From NCBI GenBank assembly GCA_949519155.1, contig CATIQU010000025.1:60363-124362 (forward strand): a stretch of 64,000 nt of DNA, in the 5' to 3' direction. Positions 36,710 to 44,799 of the stretch are shown in pieces. A program made the position numbers and the translations under genes. This DNA is from Polaribacter sp. SA4-10. Its GTDB lineage: Bacteria > Bacteroidota > Bacteroidia > Flavobacteriales > Flavobacteriaceae. Position 1 is the stretch's first letter, and each line of letters begins with the position of its first letter. The notes below the pieces were generated by a model, which had not been told where the DNA came from, did no database searches, and worked only from the letters and a program-made list of their open reading frames with translations.

Positions 36710-37243
36710 TTACTTACGGTTGCTATTACTGCTGCTACTGCCTACTGAAATTTTATTTGTAACTTCATATAGGGTAATCGCCAAACTGTGAATGACATTC
36801 ATAGATGAGTTTCTTCCAAACATTGGGATTGCGACCGTATGATCGACAAGTTGGATGTTTTCAATACCGTTTCTTTCGCTGCCCAAAAGTAATACGATTT
36901 TTTCATGATTTTTAAATTCAAAATCTTGAATCTTGATACTTTTATCAGTAATTTCTATTCCAATAATCGTATTCCCTTGCTGCTTCAATTTATGTATGAT
37001 TGCTGCAAAATCGGTATAAGAAGCATGTTCAATTTGGTTGACTGTATTTCTTGCTGTTTTCTTGACAATTCTGTTTTCTATTGTTGGAGAACTTTCATGA
37101 AAATAGATTTTTTCAACACCAAAACTTTCAGAAATTCGAAAACACATTCCAATGTTCTCAGGAGTTCTAATGGCATCACAAACAATGGTGATTGGAAATT
37201 GATGCTGTTTATTTTCGATGTCGTAATGGGTAAGTTGCTTCAC
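36710..37243 (-). CDS. TrmH/SpoU-family RNA 2'-O-methyltransferase
   Basis: The 177-aa protein has the SPOUT trefoil-knot features: FPITIVCDAIRTPENIGMCFRISESFGV (pieces RTPENIGMCFR), IVLLLGSERNGI and VAIPMFGRNSSMNVIHSLAI, with the NVxxS motif that binds S-adenosylmethionine. The exact RNA target is unknown. It is the only non-haem enzyme gene in the minus-strand arm of the haem locus, 15 bp before hemH. Confidence 0.9.
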   Translation of the reverse strand: MKQLTHYDIENKQHQFPITIVCDAIRTPENIGMCFRISESFGVEKIYFHESSPTIENRIVKKTARNTVNQIEHASYTDFAAIIHKLKQQGNTIIGIEITDKSIKIQDFEFKNHEKIVLLLGSERNGIENIQLVDHTVAIPMFGRNSSMNVIHSLAITLYEVTNKISVGSSSSNSNRK

Positions 37244-37272
37244 TGTATCGTTGTTTCAATTAGTTTATCATT

Positions 37273-37297
37273 GTCAGACTGAGCCTGTCAAAGTCTT
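37273..37297. repeat. Half-element of a dispersed intergenic repeat
   Basis: The sequence gtcagactgagcctgtcaaa followed by gtctt resembles the GTCAGACTGAGC(CTGTCGAAG) dispersed repeat common in Bacteroidota intergenic regions. Only one arm is present, between the araC-type gene and trmH. Confidence 0.45.
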
Positions 37298-37307
37298 CTC
37301 ATTGCTC

Positions 37308-38231
37308 TTAATTTTGCAAACTCATTACATATTTTTTTGGCGTAGTCCCAAATTTCTTTTTAAAGGCAGCAATAAAATGACTCGCGGTACTGTAACCAAC
37401 TTGAAGGCCAACTTCATTCACATTGTATTGGTTACTTTCTAATAATTTCCGAGAATGTTCCAATTTATAATCCAATAAAAAACTATAAACAGTATCTCCG
37501 TATATTTGCTTAAACCCTTCTTTTAGTTTTTTTAACGTTAGCCCAATCTCTGAAGCTAATTCGTGTAAACTTGGTGGTTCTGCCATTCTTGAAATGATGA
37601 TTTCTTTTGCTTTTCGAATTTTTAAAACGTTTTGTTCATCCACTAAAAAAGGACAGTATTCGCCAGAAGCACTCTCTTCTTTCTGAAAATGCAAACTTAA
37701 CAACTCATACACCTTTCCTTTTACATACAGTTCTTTTACAGAACTGTTAATACTAGCATTGATAATTTGCTGTAATACAACAGAAACCGTAGGTTTTATT
37801 TCAGTGTCGTCATAATATTTCTTGTTGCTATTTTCATCACTTAAAAAAGGGATATACCCCGATTCTTTAGAGAATAAAGAGTGAAACTTTTCAATAGAAA
37901 TCATCAAAGAAACCAAGGTTGTTTTTGGTTGAACCTCCAAATTGATTGGCAAGGTTCTTTGCGGATTGTATAGCAGGATAGATCGGTTGTCTAAAACGTC
38001 AAAAGAATAGGAGCCATTGTTAAAAAGGAATTTAGAATTTCCTCTCAAGCAAAAGTGCATTTGAATAAAAGAACTATCAATCTCCCGTTCAAAACTCTGT
38101 ATTTGATTACTTTCATTCTGAAAATGAAGTACATAAAACCCTTTTTCTAAAGTAATTTCATCTAAAGAACTTTCTCCGACATTTTTAAACATTACGATTG
38201 ATGTATTAATTTTGTTTTTATTTAGAACCAT
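37308..38231 (-). CDS. AraC-family transcriptional regulator, candidate regulator of the haem genes
   Basis: The 307-aa protein has an uncharacterised N-terminal sensing region (about residues 1-200) and a C-terminal AraC DNA-binding domain (about 205-305): PSLHELASEIGLTLKKLKEGF is the first helix-turn-helix (LHELASEIGLTLKKL) and NEVGLQVGYSTASHFIAAFK the second, ending FKKKFGTTPKKYVMS. It is divergent from hemA with 165 bp between the starts. That position and orientation make it a likely local regulator of the haem operon, perhaps sensing iron, haem or oxygen status. No ligand is known. Confidence 0.88.
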   Translation of the reverse strand: MVLNKNKINTSIVMFKNVGESSLDEITLEKGFYVLHFQNESNQIQSFEREIDSSFIQMHFCLRGNSKFLFNNGSYSFDVLDNRSILLYNPQRTLPINLEVQPKTTLVSLMISIEKFHSLFSKESGYIPFLSDENSNKKYYDDTEIKPTVSVVLQQIINASINSSVKELYVKGKVYELLSLHFQKEESASGEYCPFLVDEQNVLKIRKAKEIIISRMAEPPSLHELASEIGLTLKKLKEGFKQIYGDTVYSFLLDYKLEHSRKLLESNQYNVNEVGLQVGYSTASHFIAAFKKKFGTTPKKYVMSLQN

Positions 38232-38370
38232 TCTTCATAATAAATTTCTAAAACGATAATCTTACTGCAAAAATAAGGCTTTTCGGAAGTTTATAAAAAA
38301 AAAAGAGGTTAAAAAACACGCAACGATATTAATAGTACTTTAAGCGACATTTTTATCATAATGAAGTTGT

Positions 38371-38378
38371 TATTTTTG
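38371..38378 (+). promoter_or_regulatory. Possible -7 element of the hemA operon promoter
   Basis: TATTTTTG matches TAnnTTTG and lies 19 bp before the hemA ATG, in the region shared with the divergent AraC gene. No convincing TTG at -33 was seen, which would fit a promoter that needs an activator. Confidence 0.4.
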
Positions 38379-38396
38379 CCAAATCTTTAAAGAAGT

Positions 38397-39632
38397 ATGC
38401 AACAAGAAACACAAAAGCATTTTTATAATATTGGCGTTAGTTATGTGAAAGCAGACGCAAAAACACGGGGGAAGTATTCTTTGTCAAAAGAGCATCAAAA
38501 TGCTTTATTAGTGATGGCGAAAGAAAAGAACTTTGAAGGTGTTTTTGTTTTATCTACTTGTAATAGAACCGAGATTTCTGGTTTTGCAGAGCACCCTTAC
38601 CAACTCATACAATTATTGTGTCACTTTTCAGAAGGAACTGTCGAAGAGTTTGCTACATTTTCAAACGTTTACAAAAATCAAGAAGCCATCAATCACCTTT
38701 TTAGAATTGGAACTGGTCTAGAAAGTCAAATCCTAGGAGATTATGAAATTGTTGGCCAATTGCGGCAGTCTTTTAAAATGGCAAAAGCACAAAATACTAC
38801 AAATGCCTATTTAGAGCGACTTTTGAATTGTGTGATGCAGGCAAGTAAGAAGGTGAAAAACGAAACAAAATTAAGCTCAGGAACAACTTCAGTTTCCTAT
38901 GCAGCTGTTCAATATATTATTAAAAACTTACCTGATTATAATTCTAAAAATATTTTAGTTTTTGGTTTGGGGAAAATGGGAAAACATACCTGTAAGAATT
39001 TAGCAGAATACACACAGAATAAAACCGTTTGTTTAATTAATAGAACCGCAGAGAAGGCTGCAGAATTCGTTAAAGATCATGTTTCAATTAGAAAAGCAAT
39101 TATAGAAGACTTGTCCGAAGAAATTGAGAAATCGGATGTGCTGATTGTTTCTACAGGAGCAAGTAGACCAACCATTACAAAAGAGCAGATTTCTAAAAAC
39201 AAAAAGTTGTTGATTTTAGACCTATCCATGCCTGAAAATGTTGCCAAAGATGTAACCGATTTAGAGGGGATTTCTCTTGTAAATGTAGATGCATTGTCAA
39301 AAATTACAGACGAAACGTTGGCGGTTCGTCAACAAGAGGTTCCAACCGCAGAAGCAATTATAGAAATTCATAAAAAGGAATTTAACGATTGGTTAAATCA
39401 CAGAAGATTTACCCCAGCAATTGCAGCATTAAAAAAATCGTTAGAAACAATAAAGAAGGACGAAATCAATTTTCAGAAGAAAAAAATAAGTAATTTTGAT
39501 GAAGCACAAGCAGAGATTCTAACGGCTCGTTTTATTCAGAAAATTACAACACAATTTGTAAAACATTTAAAAGAAGAAGAAACTTCTGTTGCTCAAAGTT
39601 TACAAGTGATTCAAAAGGTATTTCAACCCTAA
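38397..39632 (+). CDS. hemA: Glutamyl-tRNA reductase
   Basis: HemA reduces glutamyl-tRNA(Glu) to glutamate-1-semialdehyde, the first committed step of the C5 haem pathway. The 411-aa protein has the nucleophilic C55 in VLSTCNRTEI, the substrate region GLESQILGDYEIVGQLR, and an NADPH-binding domain (LVFGLGKMGKHTC). A C-terminal dimerisation domain follows. It is first in a plus-strand operon that runs to hemF. hemCD starts 9 bp after its stop. Confidence 0.97.
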   Translation: MQQETQKHFYNIGVSYVKADAKTRGKYSLSKEHQNALLVMAKEKNFEGVFVLSTCNRTEISGFAEHPYQLIQLLCHFSEGTVEEFATFSNVYKNQEAINHLFRIGTGLESQILGDYEIVGQLRQSFKMAKAQNTTNAYLERLLNCVMQASKKVKNETKLSSGTTSVSYAAVQYIIKNLPDYNSKNILVFGLGKMGKHTCKNLAEYTQNKTVCLINRTAEKAAEFVKDHVSIRKAIIEDLSEEIEKSDVLIVSTGASRPTITKEQISKNKKLLILDLSMPENVAKDVTDLEGISLVNVDALSKITDETLAVRQQEVPTAEAIIEIHKKEFNDWLNHRRFTPAIAALKKSLETIKKDEINFQKKKISNFDEAQAEILTARFIQKITTQFVKHLKEEETSVAQSLQVIQKVFQP

Positions 39633-39641
39633 CAATAAGGT

Positions 39642-41231
39642 ATGCAAAAAATAATAAGAATAGGAACTCGTGAAAGTGAATTAGCACTTTGGCAAGCCAA
39701 TAAAGTTCGTAAAGAATTAGCCGTACTGGGTTATGAATCCGTTTTAGTTCCTATAAAATCGATGGGAGATATTGTTTTAGATAAACCGTTGTATGAATTA
39801 GGGATTACAGGCGTTTTTACTAAAAATTTAGATGTAGCATTACTCAATGGAGACATCGATATTGCAGTACATTCATTAAAAGATGTGCCTACCGCTTTGC
39901 CAGAAGGAATTGTACAAGCTGCAGTTTTAAAAAGAGCAAATTATAGTGATATTTTAGTATTAAAAGATACTGAAGAGTTTTTTGGACAACCAGAGGCAAT
40001 TATTGCTACTGGAAGTATTCGAAGAAAAGCTATGTGGCTCAACCGCTATCCAACTCACACCGTTGTGCCTTTGAGGGGCAACGTAAATACACGTTTGGAA
40101 AAAGTAGAAGAGAATGATTGGGACGGAGCTGTTTTTGCAGCTGCCGGTTTAGAAAGAATTGGAAAACGACCAGGAGGAGCAGTCAATCTTCCTTGGATGA
40201 TACCTGCACCCGCACAAGGTGCCATTATGATTGCTGCCTTAGAAAAAGATGATTACACAATCGATGCCTGTGAGCAGTTAAATCATCCAGACACCAAAAT
40301 TTGTGTAGGTATAGAACGTGAGTTCTTAAGACTATTAGAAGGCGGTTGTTCAGCACCCATCGGTGCATTGGCTTATATAGACGATAAAACTGAAGAAATA
40401 AACTTTAAAGGAGTTTTACTGAAAACAGACGGATCTAAGAAAATCTCAGTTGCCAAAACAGCAAAAGTGGGAAGTCATGAATATTTAGCGAAAGACTGTG
40501 TTGATTATATTCTGAATAGAGGAGGAAGAGAATTGATGATCGAAGATGGAGAAGTTGCTGTTGCAAAACATGCTATTTATTCAACAAAGAAATTATCTGA
40601 AGCACAAAAGAAAACAGTAGATAATTCAATAGGGATTAAAGACAGCGATTTTATTAAAATTCGTTTTAATAGAATGCCAGCAAAAGTGATGAAAAAGCAA
40701 CACGAAAATGTTGTGATTACAAGTCAGAATGGAGTAGAAGCAATTTTGAATTCGTTTACAAAAAACGAAATTAATTTTAAGAATATCTTCTGTGTGGGGC
40801 GTAGGACCAAAAAACTTATAGAAAGTAGAATTGGAAAAGTAGCTCATGTTGCTAAAAATGCTATAAAATTAGCAGAATACATTGCAAAAGAAACAGACAT
40901 TAAGACAGTTTCCTATTTCAGTAGCGATCTCCGATTGGATATTTTACCTACCTATTTACAGGAAAATAATGTTGCTGTAAATGAGATAGAAGCTTACAAA
41001 ACCATGTTGAGCTCTGTGAAAATAGCCGCATCCGTTTCTGGAGTTTTATTTTATAGCCCATCAGGAATCGAAAGTTATTTGAAAGACAACAATACTGATA
41101 AAATTGCTTTTTGTATTGGAGAAACAACTGCTGTTGAAGCAAGAAAGCACTTCGATGAGGTGCAAGTTGCAAACATGCCAGATGTAGACAGTGTTTTAGC
41201 GTTGATAAATGCACATTATATAAAAGAATAA
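39642..41231 (+). CDS. hemC: Fused hydroxymethylbilane synthase - uroporphyrinogen-III synthase (HemC-HemD)
   Basis: The 529-aa protein joins two consecutive enzymes. Residues 1 to about 305 are HemC, with IRIGTRESELALWQA at the start, GSIRRKAMW for substrate binding and C236 in LEGGCSAPIGAL as the dipyrromethane-cofactor cysteine. After a variable linker, residues ~335-529 are HemD-like: VVITSQNGVEAIL, FCVGRRTKKLIE and GVLFYSPSGIESYL, with a low-conservation bilobed fold. HemD cyclises the unstable hydroxymethylbilane, so fusion may aid channelling. The HemD half shows the usual weak conservation of the family. Confidence 0.93.
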   Translation: MQKIIRIGTRESELALWQANKVRKELAVLGYESVLVPIKSMGDIVLDKPLYELGITGVFTKNLDVALLNGDIDIAVHSLKDVPTALPEGIVQAAVLKRANYSDILVLKDTEEFFGQPEAIIATGSIRRKAMWLNRYPTHTVVPLRGNVNTRLEKVEENDWDGAVFAAAGLERIGKRPGGAVNLPWMIPAPAQGAIMIAALEKDDYTIDACEQLNHPDTKICVGIEREFLRLLEGGCSAPIGALAYIDDKTEEINFKGVLLKTDGSKKISVAKTAKVGSHEYLAKDCVDYILNRGGRELMIEDGEVAVAKHAIYSTKKLSEAQKKTVDNSIGIKDSDFIKIRFNRMPAKVMKKQHENVVITSQNGVEAILNSFTKNEINFKNIFCVGRRTKKLIESRIGKVAHVAKNAIKLAEYIAKETDIKTVSYFSSDLRLDILPTYLQENNVAVNEIEAYKTMLSSVKIAASVSGVLFYSPSGIESYLKDNNTDKIAFCIGETTAVEARKHFDEVQVANMPDVDSVLALINAHYIKE

Positions 41232-41233
41232 AC

Positions 41234-41299
41234 GTCATTCCGAATGCACTGAAGTAATCTGTAAATTGAGATTAATTCAGCATTCTTTCTCGTAATGAC
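41234..41299. repeat. REP-like imperfect palindrome in the haem operon
   Basis: A 66-bp imperfect inverted repeat with outer arms gtcattccga and tcgtaatgac and inner arms tgaagtaatct and agattaattca fills most of the 82-bp gap between hemCD and hemB. It resembles the widespread GTCATTnCGA...AATCT dispersed repeat. It could stabilise or punctuate the polycistronic message. Confidence 0.6.
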
Positions 41300-41313
41300 A
41301 GAATTGAAAAAAA

Positions 41314-42276
41314 ATGTTCAGAACAAGAAGATTACGGAAATCAGAAGGAATTAGAAGACTGGTTCGAGAAACCAAATTGTCAGTAGATGATTTTGTCTAC
41401 CCACTTTTTATTGAAGAAGGCGAAAATATAGAAACAGAAATTGTTTCAATGCCAGGGATCAAACGTTTTTCTTTAGATCGAATTTCCAAAGAATTGGATG
41501 AAGTTGTATCCTTAAATATTCCTGCCGTTTTACTGTTCGGAATTCCTTCACACAAAGACGAAGAAGGAACTGAAACATGGAAAGATAACGGAATTATGCA
41601 ACAAGCAATCCGTTTTATCAAAAAGAATTATCCAAGCTTATATGTAATCACAGACGTGTGTTTTTGCGAATATACTTCACACGGTCATTGTGGAATTATT
41701 CATGACAATGATGTAGACAATGACGCTACTTTAGTAAACATTGCCAAACAAGTAATTTCCCATGCAAAAGCAGGTGTAGACATGGTTGCACCTTCTGGAA
41801 TGATGGATGGAACGATTGCTATGGTTCGTGAATCCTTAGACAATACCGGTTTTTCAAACTTGCCAATTATGGCGTATGCTGTAAAGTATGCCTCCGCTTT
41901 TTATGGGCCTTTTAGAGATGCAGCAGATTCTGCTCCCAGTTTTGGAGATCGTAAAACCTATCAAATGGACCCTTCAAATAGAGATGAAGGAATGCGAGAA
42001 GCTACTTTTGACGACCAAGAAGGCGCTGATATTTTAATGGTAAAACCCGCATTGTCTTATTTAGATATTATTCGCGATTTGAAAAATAATTTTGACAGAC
42101 CCATTGCATGTTACAATGTAAGTGGAGAATATGCAATGGTAAAAGCTGCTGCAGAAAAAGGATGGATTGATGGCGAAAAAGTAATGCTAGAAAGCTTGCT
42201 CTCTATGAAAAGAGCCGGAGCAGATATTATCATCACCTATTTTGCAAAGGAAGCAGCAAGAATATTGAATAAATAG
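41314..42276 (+). CDS. hemB: Delta-aminolevulinic acid dehydratase (porphobilinogen synthase)
   Basis: HemB condenses two 5-aminolevulinate molecules into porphobilinogen. The 320-aa protein has the cysteine-rich zinc site [14 protein letters not shown], implying a zinc-dependent form, and both Schiff-base lysine regions, [16 protein letters not shown] and [13 protein letters not shown]. It lies between hemCD and hemL, 82 and 37 bp away, in the same orientation. The GTCATT-type palindrome lies just before it. Confidence 0.96.
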   Translation: MFRTRRLRKSEGIRRLVRETKLSVDDFVYPLFIEEGENIETEIVSMPGIKRFSLDRISKELDEVVSLNIPAVLLFGIPSHKDEEGTETWKDNGIMQQAIRFIKKNYPSLYVITDVCFCEYTSHGHCGIIHDNDVDNDATLVNIAKQVISHAKAGVDMVAPSGMMDGTIAMVRESLDNTGFSNLPIMAYAVKYASAFYGPFRDAADSAPSFGDRKTYQMDPSNRDEGMREATFDDQEGADILMVKPALSYLDIIRDLKNNFDRPIACYNVSGEYAMVKAAAEKGWIDGEKVMLESLLSMKRAGADIIITYFAKEAARILNK

Positions 42277-42313
42277 CAATTCGCTCAAAGCAAACTGTTA
42301 AAAGCTTAATGAA

Positions 42314-43612
42314 ATGAAATTCGAAAAATCAGAAAAATTATATAAAGAAGGATTGGTACATCTTGTTGGAGCCGTAAATTCTCCTGTTAGAGCATTTACT
42401 TCCGTAGGCGGAAATCCATTGTTTATCGAAAAAGCAAAAGGGAGTAAAATCACCGATGTAGATGGTAATGAATATATCGATTTGGTATTGTCCTACGGGC
42501 CAATGATTATTGGTCATCGTCATCGAAAAGTACAAAAAGGAGTTGCCAAAGCATTGAAAAATGGATATTCTTTCGGAGCTTCCACAGAAAATGAAATCAA
42601 GCTTGCAAAAATAGTGTGTGATGCGTTTCCAGAAATGGACAAAGTTCGTTTTGTAAACTCCGGAACAGAGGCCGTAATTAGTGGCGTTCGTCTAGCAAGA
42701 GCATTTACAGGGAGAGATAAAATCATCAAATTTTCGGGGTGTTATCACGGACATCAAGATTCCTTATTAGTTGCAGCAGGTTCTGGTTTAGCAACCTTAA
42801 GCATGCCAGGTTCTAAAGGGGTGCCAGAAGGAGCGGTAAAGAATACGCTCATTGCAGAATACAATAATTTAGAAAGCGTCAAAAAACATTTTGAAGTACA
42901 TGATGATATCGCCGCTGTAATTATAGAACCTATTTGTGGGAATATGGGGGTAGTTATTCCGCAGCTAAATTTCCTAAAAGAGTTAAAAGATTTTCTAAAA
43001 ACAAAAGAAGCCTTATTGATCGCCGATGAAGTAATGACAGGTTTCCGATCGAAGTTTGGTGGCGCACAAGAATTGTTGGGCGTTACTGCAGATATTACCT
43101 GTTTAGGAAAAGTGATAGGAGGAGGTTTTCCTGTAGGAGCCTATGGAGCAAGAAACGAAATCATGGAACAAGTTGCACCTTTAGGTGGAATGTATCAAGC
43201 AGGAACATTAAGTGGAAATCCAATTGCCATGGCAGGAGGAATCGCTACACTTACAGAGTTAAAGCGACAAGATCCGTATCAGAAATTTGATAAAATTGGA
43301 AGTACTATAGAAACCATATTAGTCGATACGGCTAAGAAGTACAATGTATCACTTGTTGTAAACCGTTTTGGGTCAATGTTGAATCCATTTTTCACAAACA
43401 GTAAGGTGACTAACTTTGAAGAAGCGCAAACATCCGACCAGAAAAAATTTGCAGTTTTCTTTTGGGAGATGATAAAGAATGGCGTGTTTTTACCACCAAG
43501 TCAATTTGAAGCTTGGTTTTTATCTTCCGCCATTACAGATAAAGATGTAAAGAAAGTAGCAGCTGCCATAGATAAAGCAATGTTGGCAGTTTCAAGAATG
43601 AATAAAAAGTAA
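42314..43612 (+). CDS. hemL: Glutamate-1-semialdehyde 2,1-aminomutase
   Basis: HemL converts glutamate-1-semialdehyde to 5-aminolevulinate using pyridoxamine or pyridoxal phosphate. The 432-aa protein has the class-III aminotransferase fold: NSGTEAVISGVRLARA, a DEVMTGFR region and the PLP-binding K266 in LGKVIGGGFPVGAYG. The SPVRAFTSVGG N-terminus is typical of HemL. It follows hemB by 37 bp and precedes a 102-bp repeat-rich gap before hemE. Confidence 0.96.
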   Translation: MKFEKSEKLYKEGLVHLVGAVNSPVRAFTSVGGNPLFIEKAKGSKITDVDGNEYIDLVLSYGPMIIGHRHRKVQKGVAKALKNGYSFGASTENEIKLAKIVCDAFPEMDKVRFVNSGTEAVISGVRLARAFTGRDKIIKFSGCYHGHQDSLLVAAGSGLATLSMPGSKGVPEGAVKNTLIAEYNNLESVKKHFEVHDDIAAVIIEPICGNMGVVIPQLNFLKELKDFLKTKEALLIADEVMTGFRSKFGGAQELLGVTADITCLGKVIGGGFPVGAYGARNEIMEQVAPLGGMYQAGTLSGNPIAMAGGIATLTELKRQDPYQKFDKIGSTIETILVDTAKKYNVSLVVNRFGSMLNPFFTNSKVTNFEEAQTSDQKKFAVFFWEMIKNGVFLPPSQFEAWFLSSAITDKDVKKVAAAIDKAMLAVSRMNKK

Positions 43613-43714
43613 CTGCAAAGGCGCAAAAGGAATTCGCAGGGTTCGCAAAGAAAAATTAAAAAAAGCTAATAGCCGAAGCCAAAAGCTTACAGCTAATAGT
43701 CAAAAGCTAAATCA
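43613..43714. repeat. Repeat-rich spacer between hemL and hemE
   Basis: The gap holds gcaaaggcgcaaaa and ttcgcagggttcgcaaag motifs and two copies of agctaatag (43664-43672 and 43691-43699) separated by an aaaagctta. These words recur as dispersed intergenic repeats in flavobacteria. No hairpin strong enough for a terminator was seen, so the operon can read through. Confidence 0.5.
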
Positions 43715-44743
43715 ATGATAAAAAACGATTTATTTTTAAGAGCATTAAAAGGAGAAACAGTAGACAGACCCCCCGTTTGGATGATGCGTCAAGCAGGGCG
43801 TTATTTGCCGGAATTTCAGGTCATCAAAAAGAAATATGATTTCTTTACACGATGTAGAACTCCAGAATTAGCATCAGAAATTACCGTACAGCCAATTAGA
43901 AGATACGGAATGGATGCAGCTATTTTGTTTTCAGATATTCTAGTAATTCCACAGGCCATGAATGTGGAGGTACAAATGAAACCAGATTTTGGTCCTTATT
44001 TGCCAAACCCTATTCGTACACAAAAAGATGTTGATAATGTAATTGTTCCAGATGTTCATGTAGAATTGGATTACGTATACCAGGCCATAAAAGCCACCAA
44101 AGAAAAATTGAATGATGACATTCCTTTAATTGGATTTGCAGGATCTCCATGGACAATTTTATGTTATATGGTACAAGGGCAAGGATCTAAAAACTTTGAT
44201 AAAGCAAAAGAATTTTGTTTTACAAAGCCAACGGCAGCCCACGAATTATTGCAAAAAATTACAGATACTACCATTGCTTATTTAAAAGCAAAAGTTGCAG
44301 CAGGTGTAAATGCTGTTCAAGTTTTTGATTCTTGGGGAGGTATGTTGTCACCAGTAGACTATCAAGAGTTTTCTTGGCAATACATTCAGCAAATTATAGA
44401 CGCCGTAAAAGACGATGCTCCAGTTATTGCTTTTGGAAAAGGCTGTTGGTTTGCATTGAATGATATGTCTAAATCTGGTGCTGCAGCATTGGGTGTAGAT
44501 TGGACATGTTCTGCAAGAAATGCACGTTATTTATCTGGTGGAAATATTACTTTGCAAGGAAATTTTGATCCGTCAAGATTGTTGTCACCTCCCGCAGAGA
44601 TTAAGAAGATGGTACATCAAATGATTAACGAATTTGGAAAAGACAAATACATTGTTAATTTAGGGCATGGTATTTTACCAAACATTCCTCTAGAGAATGC
44701 AAAGGCCTTTGTAGATGCTGTAAAAGAATATAAGGTGCAATAA
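43715..44743 (+). CDS. hemE: Uroporphyrinogen decarboxylase
   Basis: HemE removes four carboxyl groups from uroporphyrinogen III to give coproporphyrinogen III. The 342-aa protein has the signature [16 protein letters not shown] at about residues 19-34, the [15 protein letters not shown] segment, [13 protein letters not shown] and a C-terminal [10 protein letters not shown] with NLGHGILP. It is the penultimate plus-strand haem gene, 56 bp upstream of the transposase-HemF fusion, with a REP half-palindrome between. Confidence 0.97.
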   Translation: MIKNDLFLRALKGETVDRPPVWMMRQAGRYLPEFQVIKKKYDFFTRCRTPELASEITVQPIRRYGMDAAILFSDILVIPQAMNVEVQMKPDFGPYLPNPIRTQKDVDNVIVPDVHVELDYVYQAIKATKEKLNDDIPLIGFAGSPWTILCYMVQGQGSKNFDKAKEFCFTKPTAAHELLQKITDTTIAYLKAKVAAGVNAVQVFDSWGGMLSPVDYQEFSWQYIQQIIDAVKDDAPVIAFGKGCWFALNDMSKSGAAALGVDWTCSARNARYLSGGNITLQGNFDPSRLLSPPAEIKKMVHQMINEFGKDKYIVNLGHGILPNIPLENAKAFVDAVKEYKVQ

Positions 44744-44756
44744 ATTTTATAGCTTT

Positions 44757-44779
44757 AAGGTTTCCAAAACCTGACAGGT
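44757..44779. repeat. REP half-element upstream of the RAYT-HemF frame
   Basis: The sequence aaggtttccaaaacctgaca followed by ggt contains a short hairpin (aggttt/aaacct) and the core aaacctgacaggt, which recurs (one mismatch) in the 33-bp palindrome at 45321-45353. It lies 20 bp before the fusion start. Confidence 0.65.
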
Positions 44780-44799
44780 ATAAAATCAAAAAAAAGATT

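Noticed and set aside
43613..43714. CRISPR-like array in the hemL-hemE gap
   Set aside because: Repeats are only 9 bp, two copies, without regular spacers.
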